NCBI RefSeq assembly: GCF_949628265.1
Contig: NC_088790.1
Location: 5,894,545-5,958,544 of the forward strand
Reading direction: 5' to 3'
DNA length: 64,000 nt
Origin: Cloeon dipterum
Taxonomy: Eukaryota; Arthropoda; Insecta; Ephemeroptera; Baetidae
Part shown: positions 1 through 12,659 of the stretch, one piece after another
Layout: every line of letters starts with the position of its first letter
Numbering within the stretch: the first letter of the stretch is position 1
The notes under the pieces: model-generated
The model's input: only the letters and a program-made list of their open reading frames with translations
Databases searched by the model: none
Told to the model about the DNA's origin: nothing
Made by a program: the position numbers and the translations under genes

Positions 1-1079
1 TACTACATACTACGACTAGAACCAGACAGCACCCCTCCCCGCCACTTTTTATTGCCGTCGTAGTACGCACATTTCTCCTAGTACTATGGAAGCACACTCA
101 TTCGAGTTTTCACAAAGAAAATAATATGGGGGACTCACACTTCTCGCCCACTTACTCATATTTACCTATTTAGCACTGTTACGCCCCTCCCAAACCACGT
201 TTCCCGGCAATGGAGGCATGCAATGCCATCTATTGCATATTTCCCAATTGAGTTTTGGACCATTGAAGTGAGAGATTAATTTGTAAGAGATTTTTTTTCA
301 CTTTGTTGAAACTCACACTTCTCGCTCAGCACTCACACATCTCGCCCACCTGACTTACACTTCTCGCTCAGTTCTTTTAAAACTTAAGATTGATGCAAAA
401 TTTGATCATATTCGTCGCGAAATAGAACTTTTCTTATCCAAAATTTAATGGAGATTCCAAATCTGAGGTTAGATTTGTGGTCAGGCTGACAGGAAAAATT
501 AAGAAAATAAATAATGGAGTTAAGGTAATGATTTAAAAAGTGTTTAGTTGGGGGAAATATTGTATTTTACGGACAATATTTATCGTTAAAAGATAAAATT
601 AGGCTGATATTAAAAATTGATGAGATTTTCAAATATTTTTTGGTAAAAAAGGGTACATTATAAGGTTAGCTGACTCGGAAAGTGAGCAAGCGATAATGGT
701 TCTCTTTTTGTTAAAATTCGATGGGTTGGTTGATTTTAAGCCACGAAGTCTCAAACGAGTCGTCTCGCCGAGACCTACCACCTGACCCACCCTGACGACC
801 TTTTTCAGGGTACCTCACCCTGAGATCGGTCCTGGAGCCAAATTTCGCGGTTTTTCTGACGCCAACCGCTACTTTCGGCCAACTTTTATTCATCAAAAAT
901 TCCCCGGCACTAAACTTCAAGCACGAAAAGCGCTTGTTAAAAATTTAAATAATAGAAAAAATACAGGGGGAGGAAAAATACAACGCTCAAAAAGAACTGA
1001 ACACCCTAAAAGAGTGGTTGGGGTTTGGGGTGGGATCGAAATTCTAATGGCGCGTCGTTCAGAAATTGGAATTTTTTTT

Positions 1080-3010
1080 ATGAAAAATTTAACCCTTTTG
1101 GACAAGTTGTTTCGTCACTGCACCCCAAAATCCAACTTTGAAAAAAGGTTCCTTGTGGGAAACCACTTTGAAAAAAGTTTCAAAAATTCATCTTGCAAAA
1201 GTGTTCCTTTAGATCAACATTTTGCGCTGATTCCGAATCTGAGGCCTGTTTTTTGTTTTCGGCAGCCGGAAGGGTGTTTTGGTGGGTTGTTGCTTGGCTG
1301 ACAGGGGATGTCGGCGGTCAATATAAAAGTTTGCAAAAGGTGTCGTGCCGCACATGTTTCCGGGGTGAAGTTTTCCGCAAAGACCAAATTTGAGGTTAAT
1401 GACTCAACATTTTTCCGGAATTTTTAAGATTTAAAAGAAAATTTGGCCAAAATCGGAACATTTTGTTGCCTTCCGAGGACCACATTTCGAAGGCGGTCGA
1501 ATGTCATAAATCTCGACGCAAAAACATGAAATTCGGTTTGTGGGCATAAAATGTCGTGCTGAGCAGGATAAAATTTGGTTTTTGAAAATCCGACCGAAAT
1601 TGTCAATTTTCATAAGGGGTCCGAGTTTGGCCTTTTAGCTCAACACCTTTGGGTCCAAGAGCAAAAATAAGCACAGATTCTTAAAGCTGATGAAATTTGC
1701 AATATTATTCATGTCGGAAAATTTTTTCCATCACCTTCGAATTTTCCGGAAAATTCCTGTAAAATTTTGTTCAACTCTATCCAAAAAGAAAAATATCGGG
1801 AAAATATTTTCAACATAGTCAAACTTTAGCTTTTGTCTTAGTTAACATCCCATGAAAAAATAAAAACATTCGTGCAAGCCGTTATCATTTTGCGCGCGAT
1901 TTTCCAAGTGTCCACCTGGAAAAACCGATAAAATCAAATGTGTCCGAAAATTGTCAAATTGAACATTTTTGAACTCCTCATGAATTGCTGATTCCAAAAA
2001 TGTTTGGTGTCTTAAAATCTGAGCTATTTTCAAAAAGTTATAGAATTTTGAAACTTTGTAAAATTTCAACATTTTTAAAATGGTGTTTCTTCTTGAAAAA
2101 TGCTCGGATTTTAAGAAACCAAAAATTTTTAGAATCAGCACTCTATGACGAGTCCATATATGTTCAATTTGACAATTTTCGGACACTTCAGATTTTTTTC
2201 TGATTTTCCAGATGGACACTTGGAAAATCGCGCGCAAAATGATAACGGCTTGCACGAATGTTTTTATTTTTTCATGGGATGTTAACTAAGACAAAAGCTA
2301 AAGTTTGACTATGTTGAAAATATTTTCCCGATATTTTTCTTTTTGGATAGAGTTGAACAAAATTTTACAGGAATTTTCCGGAAAATTCGAAGGTGATGGA
2401 AAAAATTTTCCAACATGAATAATATTGCAAATTTCATCAGCTTTAAGAATCTGTGCTTATTTTTGCTCTTGGACCCAAAGGTGTTGAGCTAAAAGGCCAA
2501 ACTCGGACCCCTTATGAAAATTGACAATTTCGGTCGGATTTTCAAAAACCAAATTTTATCCTGCTCAGCACGACATTTTATGCCCACAAACCGAATTTCA
2601 TGTTTTTGCGTCGAGATTTATGACATTCGACCGCCTTCGAAATGTGGTCCTCGGAAGGCAACAAAATGTTCCGATTTTGGCCAAATTTTCTTTTAAATCT
2701 TAAAAATTCCGGAAAAATGTTGAGTCATTAACCTCAAATTTGGTCTTTGCGGAAAACTTCACCCCGGAAACATGTGCGGCACGACACTTTTTGCAAAATT
2801 TGATATTGACTGCCGTCATCCCCTGTTAGCCAAGCAACCCTACCCACCGCCGGTACAAAAAACAGACCTCAGATTCGGATTCAGCGAAAAATGTTGGTGT
2901 ATAGGAAACATATTATTTGCACGATGAATTTTCTAAACTTTTTTCAAGGTTAGATATAGGGGTGCAGTGACGAAACAGCTCGACCGATAGGGTTGAAAAT
3001 ATCACCCAGA
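1080..3010. repeat. Long imperfect palindrome 1
   Basis: The two arms are near-mirror images about position 2064. For example the GCGCGCGATTTTCC block at 1892-1905 is matched in reverse at 2222-2235, and the segment at 1431-1613 read on the minus strand gives the same 60 codons as 2514-2696 on the plus strand. Arm similarity continues outward to about 1080 and 3010, so each arm is about 950 bp with almost no spacer. No gene is supported inside; the matching open frames are chance products of the duplicated arms. A transcript across it would fold into a long hairpin. Confidence 0.85.
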
Positions 3011-3269
3011 ACCCATTATTTTGTGTCACATTTTCTGAGAAAATTTGTAAAAACCGTAATTTTGGCTGACCTTATTTTCCAAATTTTTCTCCCCTGAAAA
3101 ATTTATTGCAAGTAGATACCAATTGCAAAAGGTGTATAACTTATTGGCTTGAAATGCTCAAGTAGCTGTGAGGCGCAACGGCGCCGACTTGCCACTTTTC
3201 TTGTTGCTGGTTTTCGCATCGCGGCATTAGGGATAAAAATGAAACCCCTAAGTTTAAAAAAAGGCCAAT

Positions 3270-5130
3270 TAAGGCTATAAATAATAGCCTAAATTTGTGA
3301 AAGTAGCAAATTAATGTCCTGGTGTCGATGGATTTTGAAGGAAATTTTTCGCGGTAACTTTACCCTAATTGACCGAAAAAACGGAAAAAAACAGTTGAGG
3401 AAACTCCGACTCTCCAATTTTTGCGGGGTTTGCTGACGTTTAAAGGTCAAAGGGAATTTTGAGTACTTCATAACTTTGCTCAGGGGGTCCTAGAACAAAA
3501 ATTAAAAAACATTTAACCCGTCTCAAAGGTCAAGGTCATAAAAATTTATTTTTGGATTTGAAACTCAAATCTGAAAATGAATATATCGAAATATTTTATT
3601 TTTTTCATAGCCATTTTATAGAGCACCAAAAATTAAGTTAAAACGTTAAAATTTGGAATGGAACTTTTCCTCATTTTAATAAAAAAAAATGGAAAATTCG
3701 AAAACCCTTGTTTTCGAGGTTGTTAAAAAACGATGATCGTCCAAATCTCGACTTCTAATCATCTGATTTTGAAAATCCGCATACCGTTAGACTCGTCATG
3801 ACGTCCCCAAGTGCACTAAAGGGGTATGAGATCAACCAACCCCCAAACCCCTTTTAACCCCCTCAATAACGGGAAATTTAGCATTTTTTCGTCCGTTTCA
3901 ACACCGTGGCACTACGTTGACGAGTAATTGTCTTCTTCAAACTAATTCAGTTACTTAGTTCATTTCAAGACAAGTCAAACGGCACGTAACTTTTGTAAAT
4001 AGGACCCATATGACCCGAGATTCGGGTGCACAAAGTCTTTTTATCGAGACGGACGCAATAAAATGCTCGGTGAGCACCAAATCTCGAATTCTGCATTAAA
4101 ATCTAGTCGCAATTATAAAATTATGGCCTCCATTTCTGCTGTCAATGTCTCGGGAGTGGTTCAATTACGCGTTATTTCCGCACAAAATTAGATAAAAAAA
4201 CGCACATGGGATGGGGGTGTGTAATAGGGGTTGAATGGGATGGCAACCTTAATTCCCGAAAAAAGTGTCAAGGCAAGATAAGCGGTGTACTTTTTATTTT
4301 ATAATTGTGACGTGATTTTAATGCAGAATTCGAGATTTGGTGCTCAATGAGTATTTTATTGCGTCTGTCTCGACAAAAATCTTTGTGCACCCGAATCTCG
4401 GATTGTAGTGGTCCTATTTACAAAAAATAAGTGCCATTTGACTCGTCTGGAGGTGAACTAAGTAGTTGAATCAGTTTGAAGAAGACAATTACTCGTCAAC
4501 GTTGTGCCAAGGGGTTGAAACGGACGAATAAATGCTGAATTTCACGTTATTGAGGGGGTTAAAAGGGGTTTGGGGGTTGGTTGGTCTCATACCCCTTTAG
4601 TGCACTTGGGGACGTCATGACGAGTCTAACGGTATGCGGATTTTCAAAATCAGATGATTAGAAGTCGAGATTTAGTCGATAATCGTTTTTTACCAACCTC
4701 GGAAAACATCGGTTTTCGAAGTTTTCAAATTTTATTTAAAAAAAATGAGTCAAGATGCCATTAAAAATTTTAACGTTTTAACTTAATTTTTTGTGCTCTA
4801 CAAAGTGGCTGACAAAAAAATATTTTGATACATTCATTTTCAAATTTGAGTTTAAAATAAAAAAAATCAATTTTTATGCCCTTGACCTTTGAGACGAGTT
4901 AAATAGTTTCTTAAGTTTTGTTCTAGGACCTCCTGAGCAAAATTATAAAGTACTCAAAATTCCCTGATTTTGACCTTTGAACATCCGCAAAAATCGGAAA
5001 GTCGGAGTTTTCTCAACTGTTTTTTCGGTTAATTAGGGTAAAGTTAACGCAAAAAAATGTTCAAAATCCATCAACCCCTCTGGACAACAATTTGCTGCTT
5101 TCACAGATTTTGGCTCATTTTTAAGTACGA
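3270..5130. repeat. Long imperfect palindrome 2
   Basis: The arms mirror about position 4209. The block 3778-3831 (CCGCATACCGTTAGACTC onward) recurs in reverse complement at 4587-4640, and GTGCACAAAG at 4027 pairs with CTTTGTGCAC ending at 4390. The outermost visible match pairs about 3295 with about 5125. The sequence differs from palindrome 1 but size and architecture are the same (about 1.85 kb, arms about 900 bp). No coding sequence is supported. Confidence 0.8.
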
Positions 5131-6845
5131 TGAAAAAAGTTTGAAATCATTCTCAAAATTAAATGAAAACCACTCTTCGATTTCGCTGTTATTATAATTT
5201 AATTAATTGAAATTTATTGATCGGCTTATTTAGTTTTCTCAAATATACTTTATTATCTCTATTAAAACTAAACACAATTTTGTGTGGCTAACATAACAGA
5301 AAAACTATTCAAGCTGCACTACCAAAAGTGCAAATAATATTTCTGAGAAAATTTGTACCGTGCGTTGATCCCTTTGTTTGCAAAATTAATGCACTTGTCA
5401 GCTGGGCCAACTAAAATGTAATTTTAACAAATTTAATTTAACAACAACATTCCATTTTTAAGAAATGACGTAAATCTATCATTAAAAAACAGCAGTAGAT
5501 AATGCTCATTTAATTTTCTTTGCACATTGAAAATATCTGCTAACCATTTTTTCAGGCGTCTCACGAGTGTTATTTTCTATCTGACTGTTCGAGCCCTTCA
5601 GTGATGATTTTCTGACATCGTAACTATGTATCGACTAGGAAGGAGTTGGGTGCATCTTTTTCAATACAAAAATCATTAGCAACAAATAATTTAACCGTAA
5701 AAAAGAGAGGAAATAGCCAAAATTACAGGTGGGCGAGATGTGTGTGGCAACTTTCACATCTCGCTCACTTCGTTTTTTAGCTATTATTGTCATATTAAGC
5801 GATCATTTAGAGTGAAACTTAGACTCGCGCATTTAGTTCATGGTCTATCATCAGTCTGCTAACCTTTTAAGTTATTATAAATGTGATAATTACCTTCAAA
5901 CACAGATTTGGTGAGAGGTCGATGCACCCCGCAAAATACATGGGAATTTTTGATCAGCGGATTAGCAGACTTCCTAGGTGCGAAATATCTTCGAAAAGAT
6001 ATTAAAATTATCTTCATAGATAATACCATCTCATACAACCAACAGGTGGCGTGTGCGGTCATTTTCCGAACGAAATTAACCAGCTGAAAAGTCCCCCCAT
6101 GTTAAATTCCCTATGGTAGCGAGAAGTGTGAGTGAGCGAGAAGTGTGAGTCACCCATATTTTTTGTGAAATGTGATGAGATGTATGTAAATAGTGTGCGC
6201 CATGATGTGTAATTTTGTTACTGACAATCCTGACAATGAGTTTGTGCCCGTTCTCTACGTTATGTATGTATAAGTTTTCATTACATACATATTCAATTTA
6301 ATTGTTGGATTCGATCTACATAATCTATTATTTCTATGTATTTTGAATATTATTTTTTACTCTTAGCGCTCTAAAAGTCTTTTTGTCCTCTGAGGCGTCG
6401 TTGTAGATATATAATAATGTAATTATGTTGCTTAATTACGTATCTATCTAAAAAAAAAGAAAAATCACATGCATGAATTTTTTTAGGCTAGCAACTTCAA
6501 TTAATTAATTTATGTACAGTTCATTATTTATTTCCCCTACAATTTTTTTGGGTGCGTTTATCAAATGTAATTAACCTAATTAAAAAAGCTTTATTGCATA
6601 TTTAGAGAAAGAATTTAATGCACGCATGACTATATTATGTTAAGATGAAAACTGCATTTTACATTTTGGACATTTTAAAAAAGAATTTGACCGCAAAAAG
6701 CGATTCATATTTATTTATTTATTCCTCTTACGCCATATTATACATAAAAAAAGAGTTCAACACGCTTTAACTTTTGCAACTCTTAGCCCATGAAATAGCA
6801 GATCTATATCTCGCTTTTGGCATAATATCATTTTTCGCATTTTTC

Positions 6846-9186
6846 CTAGTCTTCAGTAATGAGCTGTTGCTGGTTTCGCCTATTTCGGGTTGTGCACATG
6901 ACAGAGTAGTACAGCCACACTGGAATAAGTTCAGGCCTTTCTTTGCAAAGCCAGAATATCGCGAATATAGCAACTATCAATGAAGTAATGCCAGTAAGGA
7001 TAATCCACACGCTGCTATTTTCTTCCCTGTGCCACTTATATTCCCAATCGTGGTAATTCTCTGAATCCTCTTTATTGACCGACTCGTCTTCTTCCTCGTC
7101 ATATTCCTCAGGCTCATTTGTTGTTGTTGCTATTGAGACTCGGACTTCCTCAGGGATATCTTTAAAAATTTTAAATCTCACTTCAGGAGCCATTAATTTA
7201 TTTTAGTAATATTTTACCGCGGGCTGCACAAGTGGTTTCCCAATCTGCGGTTGGCTTGTATCCAGGAAAGCATGTGCATTGGCGGTTATCACATAAAACC
7301 TTTCTCTGACACATGTAATTCAGCATTCGGCCGCAAAAGATTTGACAATGTTTCCCAAATCTGTTGAAAGAACAATCTGCGAAGGAATGATTGAATTATG
7401 AGTACTATTGGACGCGTTTTTCTTGCACTCACTGTTTTCAGTCGGCCCGGTAAATATAGTTTCGTGCAGAGTCGCAACTTGCTCTTCGTCAGTTTTATTT
7501 GGAGCTTTTGATATGGTTTGACACTTTGTGTTAGTGAGATTCACGTTGTTTCGCAACCAAATATTTGATGTGAAAAACTCTAAAGAATTTTTTAAATTTC
7601 GGATCATCAAAATCTCTCTTTCACCTACCATCATCTCCACAAATTTTAAATGGCTGGCGTAGTGCAAATAATGGCTCGAATCCTTCCAAGTGGTGTCCGA
7701 ATGGCGCAACAAAATGCAAATAATCAGATGGTGGTTGCAACGGCGCCCTTATGACTAAATACCTCCATTCACCGTTTGTAGGCTAAAGACATTTATGGGT
7801 TTTTTTTTAAATATTTTTGTCTCTTTAAAACAATAATGAAAGCTCACCTCCAACATCAATTTGAAGTCTTTCCTTTTGTTCGTAACAAACGCCTCTCCGA
7901 GGCCCCCGCGGAAATAGTAGTGTACTTGTAAACAAGAATTCATGGGTTTGCTGACTTCCATGACATTAAATCCTTCGCCATCATCCACTCCGTTGTGCAC
8001 AACCAATCGATCTGTTGAATCAGCGAAGGATATTTGAATTGCGCGGATAGTTTATATTTATGTTCCTCACAATTGTGTAATTTCCAGTAACCAATTGAAT
8101 TCGTTGTCCTCACTGAAATTGATTTGTAATGCAGCAGCCCGTGAACACCGTATCTTTGGTGTTTTATGAGAATATTTCCGTTTCTTGAGTCTTGAATTTC
8201 TATAATGCGTTGAGACACCCGACCAGTCAGCGTTATTGTCAAATGTGCCCACTCTCGGCCTCCTCTCAGTAGACGCTCAATATCAGGAGACTAGAAAGTT
8301 TTTTTTTCAATCCATTTTCCTCCGTTTTTTTTAAGACAAAACTTACTGTGGCATGTGCTAAAAGCACACAACTCCTATTATTATGCCTTTGGATGCCACT
8401 CACACAAAATTCCAAGGTTATCCCTCCATATTGATACGTGTTGGGTATCAGTGTAATTAAGTAGGCTGAGTGCAAGTACGCAGAGTCGCCATTGTGAATT
8501 GCTATTTGAGAATTATTTTCGCTCAACATTGACACATGAATCCGTTCAGATTCCAAATTGTTGCTGAGAACCTTAAATGTCCCGTTCAAAGGCGTCTCCA
8601 CTTGCTCGAAATCTAAATTTAAAAGGGAAAATATTATAATTATCCTTATATTGACGATCAAAATTTAACCATTCCATCCTTCGTCCAAAACTGGTGGTAG
8701 ATGAGTGACGTTATATTGCGTTGAATATGTGGACCGCCACACAAATCCAAAATATTCAAAGTGACCTTTGATCTACATAACACTCACAGAATTAAATATT
8801 CAGCAAATGACTTCATATTTTTTACAAATCCACTGCTTGATCCGTGCTTCCACCTATGGTGACCTAAAATTTAATCAATTAATAAATTTTAATTACTATA
8901 TAATTTCAGTTATTTATTACTTTCTCCCTCGAATGTAATGCCTGGTGGAAGTACCCACGCCAATCCAACAGACTTGTCATGAGGGCTGTTAAAGAGGCAT
9001 TTCAACTCAGTTGTGTCATTCCTTTGCTCTCTCACCAGGAAGACCTCATCAGCTCTCAATGCAACTACATTGGTTGAGTGAAAAACACTTGACTCAGATT
9101 TATATTTAACGAAATTTAAAACAATTACTTATGAATCCAAGAGATGATGAGATAATGATGAAGCAGAAAAGCAAATGACACGTCAT
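6846..9186 (-). CDS. Unrecognised single-pass membrane protein with EGF-like segment
   Basis: I do not recognise the family. Eleven exons close in phase: 9129-9186, 8921-9064, 8826-8863, 8670-8772, 8347-8612, 8071-8290, 7848-8011, 7629-7782, 7443-7579 (printed donor side 7433), 7218-7376 and 6846-7159, giving about 588 residues. Residues 1-20 form a signal peptide (MTCHLLFCFIIISSS). A long ectodomain without clear repeats follows. Near residue 440 is a cysteine-rich EGF-like stretch (RFGKHCQIFCGR, then CDNRQCTCFPGYKP). After an acidic stem (EEYDEEEDE) comes one membrane helix (VWIILTGITSLIVAIFAIFW) and a cytoplasmic tail of about 40 residues with no kinase. The GRFG-C-type EGF resembles that of Tie/Nimrod-like receptors, which proves nothing by itself. 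A cell-surface adhesion or recognition role is inference. The minus-strand AATAAA lies in 6707-6724. Confidence 0.65.
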
Positions 9187-10009
9187 TCTACAATACTAAA
9201 GTAGAAAAGCTGAAAATATTTAAGGAATTAATCATCTTGCAAAACCAAAAAGCTTATGTAAATAATTTTCATTTCCAGACGAGCATAATTAATTTTTTAG
9301 AACGTCTGCTCAGCACATCCCACGGGCTACGTAACACCGCCAAGCGGATAACATGAGGCCTTAGTGGCCAAAGAGGATCTTGGGCCCAATGTGGCCTACT
9401 TTTCGCCTCCTCGCACCGAGGTCTTTTATTGAAACGCCAGACATTGGACCTTAAAGCCGCTGGAAGGTGCGAAAACCAGCAAGCCTGTTTTTGAGCTATT
9501 TAAGAATTTCGAGTCACTATAAATTAACCACCTTTTGCCATCTCTGCGACATCAAGCAGCCAGCAATAGATCCCCGAAATGCTCAAATAATATCCCATTG
9601 TTTTGACACTCCTGAGAATGCCTTAAGTATTCTAGTGCAATTTTTAAACAAAAACAAAAGTTATTACCTTTTATGAGGCGTATATCAGATCATTCATTTC
9701 GTAGCTGTATTAGTGATGAACTCTGTTATACTAAAGTGGTTTTGATCGTAACCCTCTCTTTTTTATCACAAAATTAATTTTCGCCGATGTAATCATTAAA
9801 ATGCTACGCTCTCTTTTCCTTCTACTGCTGGCGATTGCTTATTTTTGAATCAACACCACACACACACACACACAGACAGATGACCCTTGGCCTAAAGATT
9901 TTATCTGTTGAAATGTGTGAAACACGTCTACACATGCAAAGCCACCCAGTATTGATGATCACTATTATTCTTTAACAAATAACTTGTTATTTTTCGTTAA
10001 AATGTCAAC
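9187..10009. other. Intergenic, no gene seen
   Basis: AT-rich spacer between the membrane-protein gene and the odorant receptor. A GC-richer block at about 9305-9470 stands out from its surroundings and may be a transposon remnant. A (CA)n run lies at about 9856-9874. Short open frames here have no coding character. Confidence 0.5.
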
Positions 10010-10450
10010 ACTCGAGGTTGGTTGTTCCATAATTATGATAAAAACGGTCTTCATCCTCGTTGCTTAAAAATGTCCATCTTTATTCTTCGGACAAGTTTTG
10101 GCGTCATGCCGTTTCATGATAAAAATCGTAAAATACACGCATTTAATATACAATTAAAAAAAGTATCTACTATATAGCATTTCAAATACACCCCACAACA
10201 AAAATTATGCTTGCGAATTTCATGGCAAAACACATCTGTCTCCAACAGTAGCCAACTACAGAACAATAATAATAGAAAAATGGTCTTATGAATGGTATTT
10301 TTTTTTTAATTTTAATGTGTATTACGATTCTTATCATGAAATTGGGCGCTTTGCTGTGACGCCAAAACGCGTGTCAGAAGAATAAAGAATTATGTTTTTT
10401 TAAGCAACAAGGTTGAAGTCCGTGTCTATCATAATATGGAACTTATTAAT
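10010..10450. mobile_element. Palindromic MITE-like element
   Basis: The arm at about 10015-10140 is matched in reverse complement by about 10316-10445: CATAATTATGATA, GTTGCTTAAAAA, TTGGCGTCA and CATGATAA blocks appear in the mirrored order. The centre lies near 10229. It is about 430 bp, non-coding, and AT-rich between the arms. Target-site duplication is not resolved. Confidence 0.65.
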
Positions 10451-10902
10451 TGTTTTAATTAAGAACTTTGATTTGTGGTACTCCCCACAGTGAAAATGAC
10501 ATCATTTTTTGGAACATTTTCAGATATATTTGAGGCAAAATTGTTAGAGTAAATGGGAATAAACGCTGAAGATCAAGAATAGTTTTTAGTTTATTTGTCA
10601 AACATAGTTAGTGCGCATAAATAATTATTTTCATTTTTTGTTTACAGGATCTCGTAGGACCTAAAGAGCGTTTGTGCGCTGCTGCGATGCGTCTTTTAAC
10701 TAAAGGTAAGCAAATTTTATATTCATTTGTATAAAAGCTAATCATTTAAACAAATCGATTAACATACGGACAAAAGGTTTACGTTTTATGCACATTTAAT
10801 GTTCACCGTCACACAATTAAAGCAATAAAGGTTTTTTTACAGGTTAATAATTATAGTACCAAACAATTTAACAGTATTGCGTGTAAGCATGGCGCAGTTA
10901 TT

Positions 10903-10908
10903 TTATTA
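10903..10908 (-). terminator. Poly(A) signal of odorant receptor
   Basis: AATAAA on the minus strand, about 55 nt beyond the stop codon at 10964. Confidence 0.5.
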
Positions 10909-10963
10909 AAACTTGGTCTCTACTTGCGCGGCTCCCAACTAAAAGTATACGCTCAGCCCCACT

Positions 10964-12659
10964 TCAATGGATTTGCAGTAACACTATGAAATAGCTCAAG
11001 GCGACACTGCAAACCTGTTAACACGAAATACAGTTTTCTTGATCAATAATTCATATTTTATTCGTTACGACTGTGGTTTACCCTGCCGAAAAACTCGACT
11101 GAGAGGTGAAAATATTTCATTCCAGTCAAAGCCATTGGGGTTGAGCATCTGATTCCAATTATTTGGGCATCCCTCTGTCGTCCCATTTCTGGCCAGGTTT
11201 TGAATGTCATATACGATTTCAAGCGTGTGCTCTGATAGATAAACATTCTAAAAGTGAAAGTTTTCCTTTTTAAGCAAAATAATTCTAACTTCATCGATGA
11301 GAATCTGTCCAAATCTTGCCATGACGTAAAGTTTGGCGACGATGCAGCTCAAATGTCCAGAAAGGCACAGAATGCCAATAATGTCACTGATCTGTTAACC
11401 ATAAAAATTGTTAAGCTTCTGATTTTTTAATTTTTTTAATCTTGAGAGACCTTTACAAGAACATAGGCCAAAACGCACATTACAAAGCCGTTAGTCAGAA
11501 ACGTTGTCAATATTATTGGCGAGAAGAGGTTTTCCACGTCTGTTGCAATCCTGAAGGCAAAGCAGGCGTTCAAAAAATTACATTTTTAAATTTGAAAAAT
11601 TTATAAAAACGAACTCAAGCATAAATTGATGTTGGCGGATCCAAATTTTGTATTCGTCTTCGGGCAAATTGGATTTTTGGTTAGGTTTGCGTTGGCTTGG
11701 ACTAAGCCGACTCAAGTGTCGCATAGCTTCGTGAAGGAAAATGATAAAAGAGTAAAGGAGGCAGTCCGCGCAACAGAAAACAGACACCAAAACGATAAAT
11801 GCCCATGCCTGAAAATTTCAAACTCTCAATAGTATACTGTGAAAAATGATTTCTCTCGTGCTCAAATTTACCTGCCAAACAACCACTAATTGATAGACAG
11901 GCGAAACCTTTAGAGCGTTTGGACCGAATGGTGTCCACATGGGAATATAAAGAGGGTATTTTCTGACAATGCTCGCTGTGATGTCGGACGTGGTTTCCGC
12001 TGCTCCCCGGGGTATGAACGGCAGCGACAAGTAGCCAGCGAGTACCATAAAAACGTATCCACAGCAAAAATAAAGCACTTGTCGCGCTCTAGTTTTCACC
12101 CTCTGGTTGAGCATCCTTTCTGAGTTTGCAAAGCTGGCGCAGGACACTGAAATTTAATTAGTGAACGCTTAAAGCTAAAAGTTTTGTACCGGCAGCCCCT
12201 TAATAAATATAAAAACCATTTCACATTTGATGGTTGATAGTTTAGTTATTGAAGTTATTTTTTTTATCTAGATTTATTTATTGATTTGCCATTAGGAATA
12301 TACTTACTGCCGGTACAGTTTTTTGATTAAAACAAAATGTGTGTTGGATTACCTGGAAAGGATTGGCACTTTGCCATCAAGTAGTAAATCTCCCTGTGCC
12401 TTGCAGAGAGATATGCAACCCTGAGGCAACTCTCTAGAAAAGTCACCAAAATGGTCAAAATCTCCAGTGCGGATCCCAACTGAGTGGCCGCCTCTATTAA
12501 TAGCTGGACCGTGGAGAGAACGGTCAAAAGGACAAGGCTGCCAGTTGTGGCCAGCCATAGTAAAATTCGTTTGGTTAAAAGAGGCGGCCGAAGCTGGCCG
12601 CTCCAGGTCAGCAGTTTGCGGAGCGGCCGAGTTGACTCCCAGAACCCCAAGTTTGCCAT
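10964..12659 (-). CDS. Insect odorant receptor with one-base frameshift in exon 6
   Basis: A member of the insect seven-helix odorant receptor family, which forms ligand-gated cation channels with Orco in sensory neurons. Exons: 12353-12659, 11872-12146, 11615-11808, 11457-11550, 11290-11391, 11082-11247 and 10964-11014, about 396 codons, the usual family length. Diagnostic blocks are RKYPLYIPMWTPFGPNALK before a helix, the loop ending RQHQFMLE, then GQILIDE followed by SEHTLEIVYDI, and the C-terminal SYFIVLLQIH. Exon 6 is 166 nt where 165 is expected. It starts in frame with SEHTLEIVYDI but must shift at ATTCAAAACC (near 11190) to give WPEMGRQRDAQ, which continues into the correct last exon. 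Either a sequencing or assembly error at a short run or a young pseudogene. Minus-strand AATAAA at 10903-10908. Confidence 0.8.

Larger units (their letters stand above)
108..6170. mobile_element. Composite foldback element with terminal inverted repeats
   Basis: The left end (about 108-150) and the right end (about 6133-6170) are degenerate inverted copies: a TTTCACAAA-like stretch, then ATATGGG, then GACTCACACTTCTCGC. Further copies of the CTCACAC(T/A)TCTCGC(C/T)CA unit lie at 311-328, 331-348 and 352-370 on the left. On the right, inverted copies lie at 5730-5745 and 6119-6150, and one same-sense copy at 5753-5768. Between the ends are two long palindromes, described separately. No open reading frame over 140 codons and no transposase motif is visible, so it looks non-autonomous. 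The exact ends and target-site duplication are not resolved. Foldback-type DNA transposon is the best guess; a nested stack of unrelated palindromic repeats is the alternative. Confidence 0.6.

Noticed and set aside
1431-2703. Identical 60-codon open frames on opposite strands
   Set aside because: They are produced by the mirrored arms of palindrome 1; no splice sites, domain or codon bias.
9467-9676. 69-codon plus frame in a GC-richer block
   Set aside because: Starts from a non-ATG codon and shows no domain; probably transposon remnant or chance.
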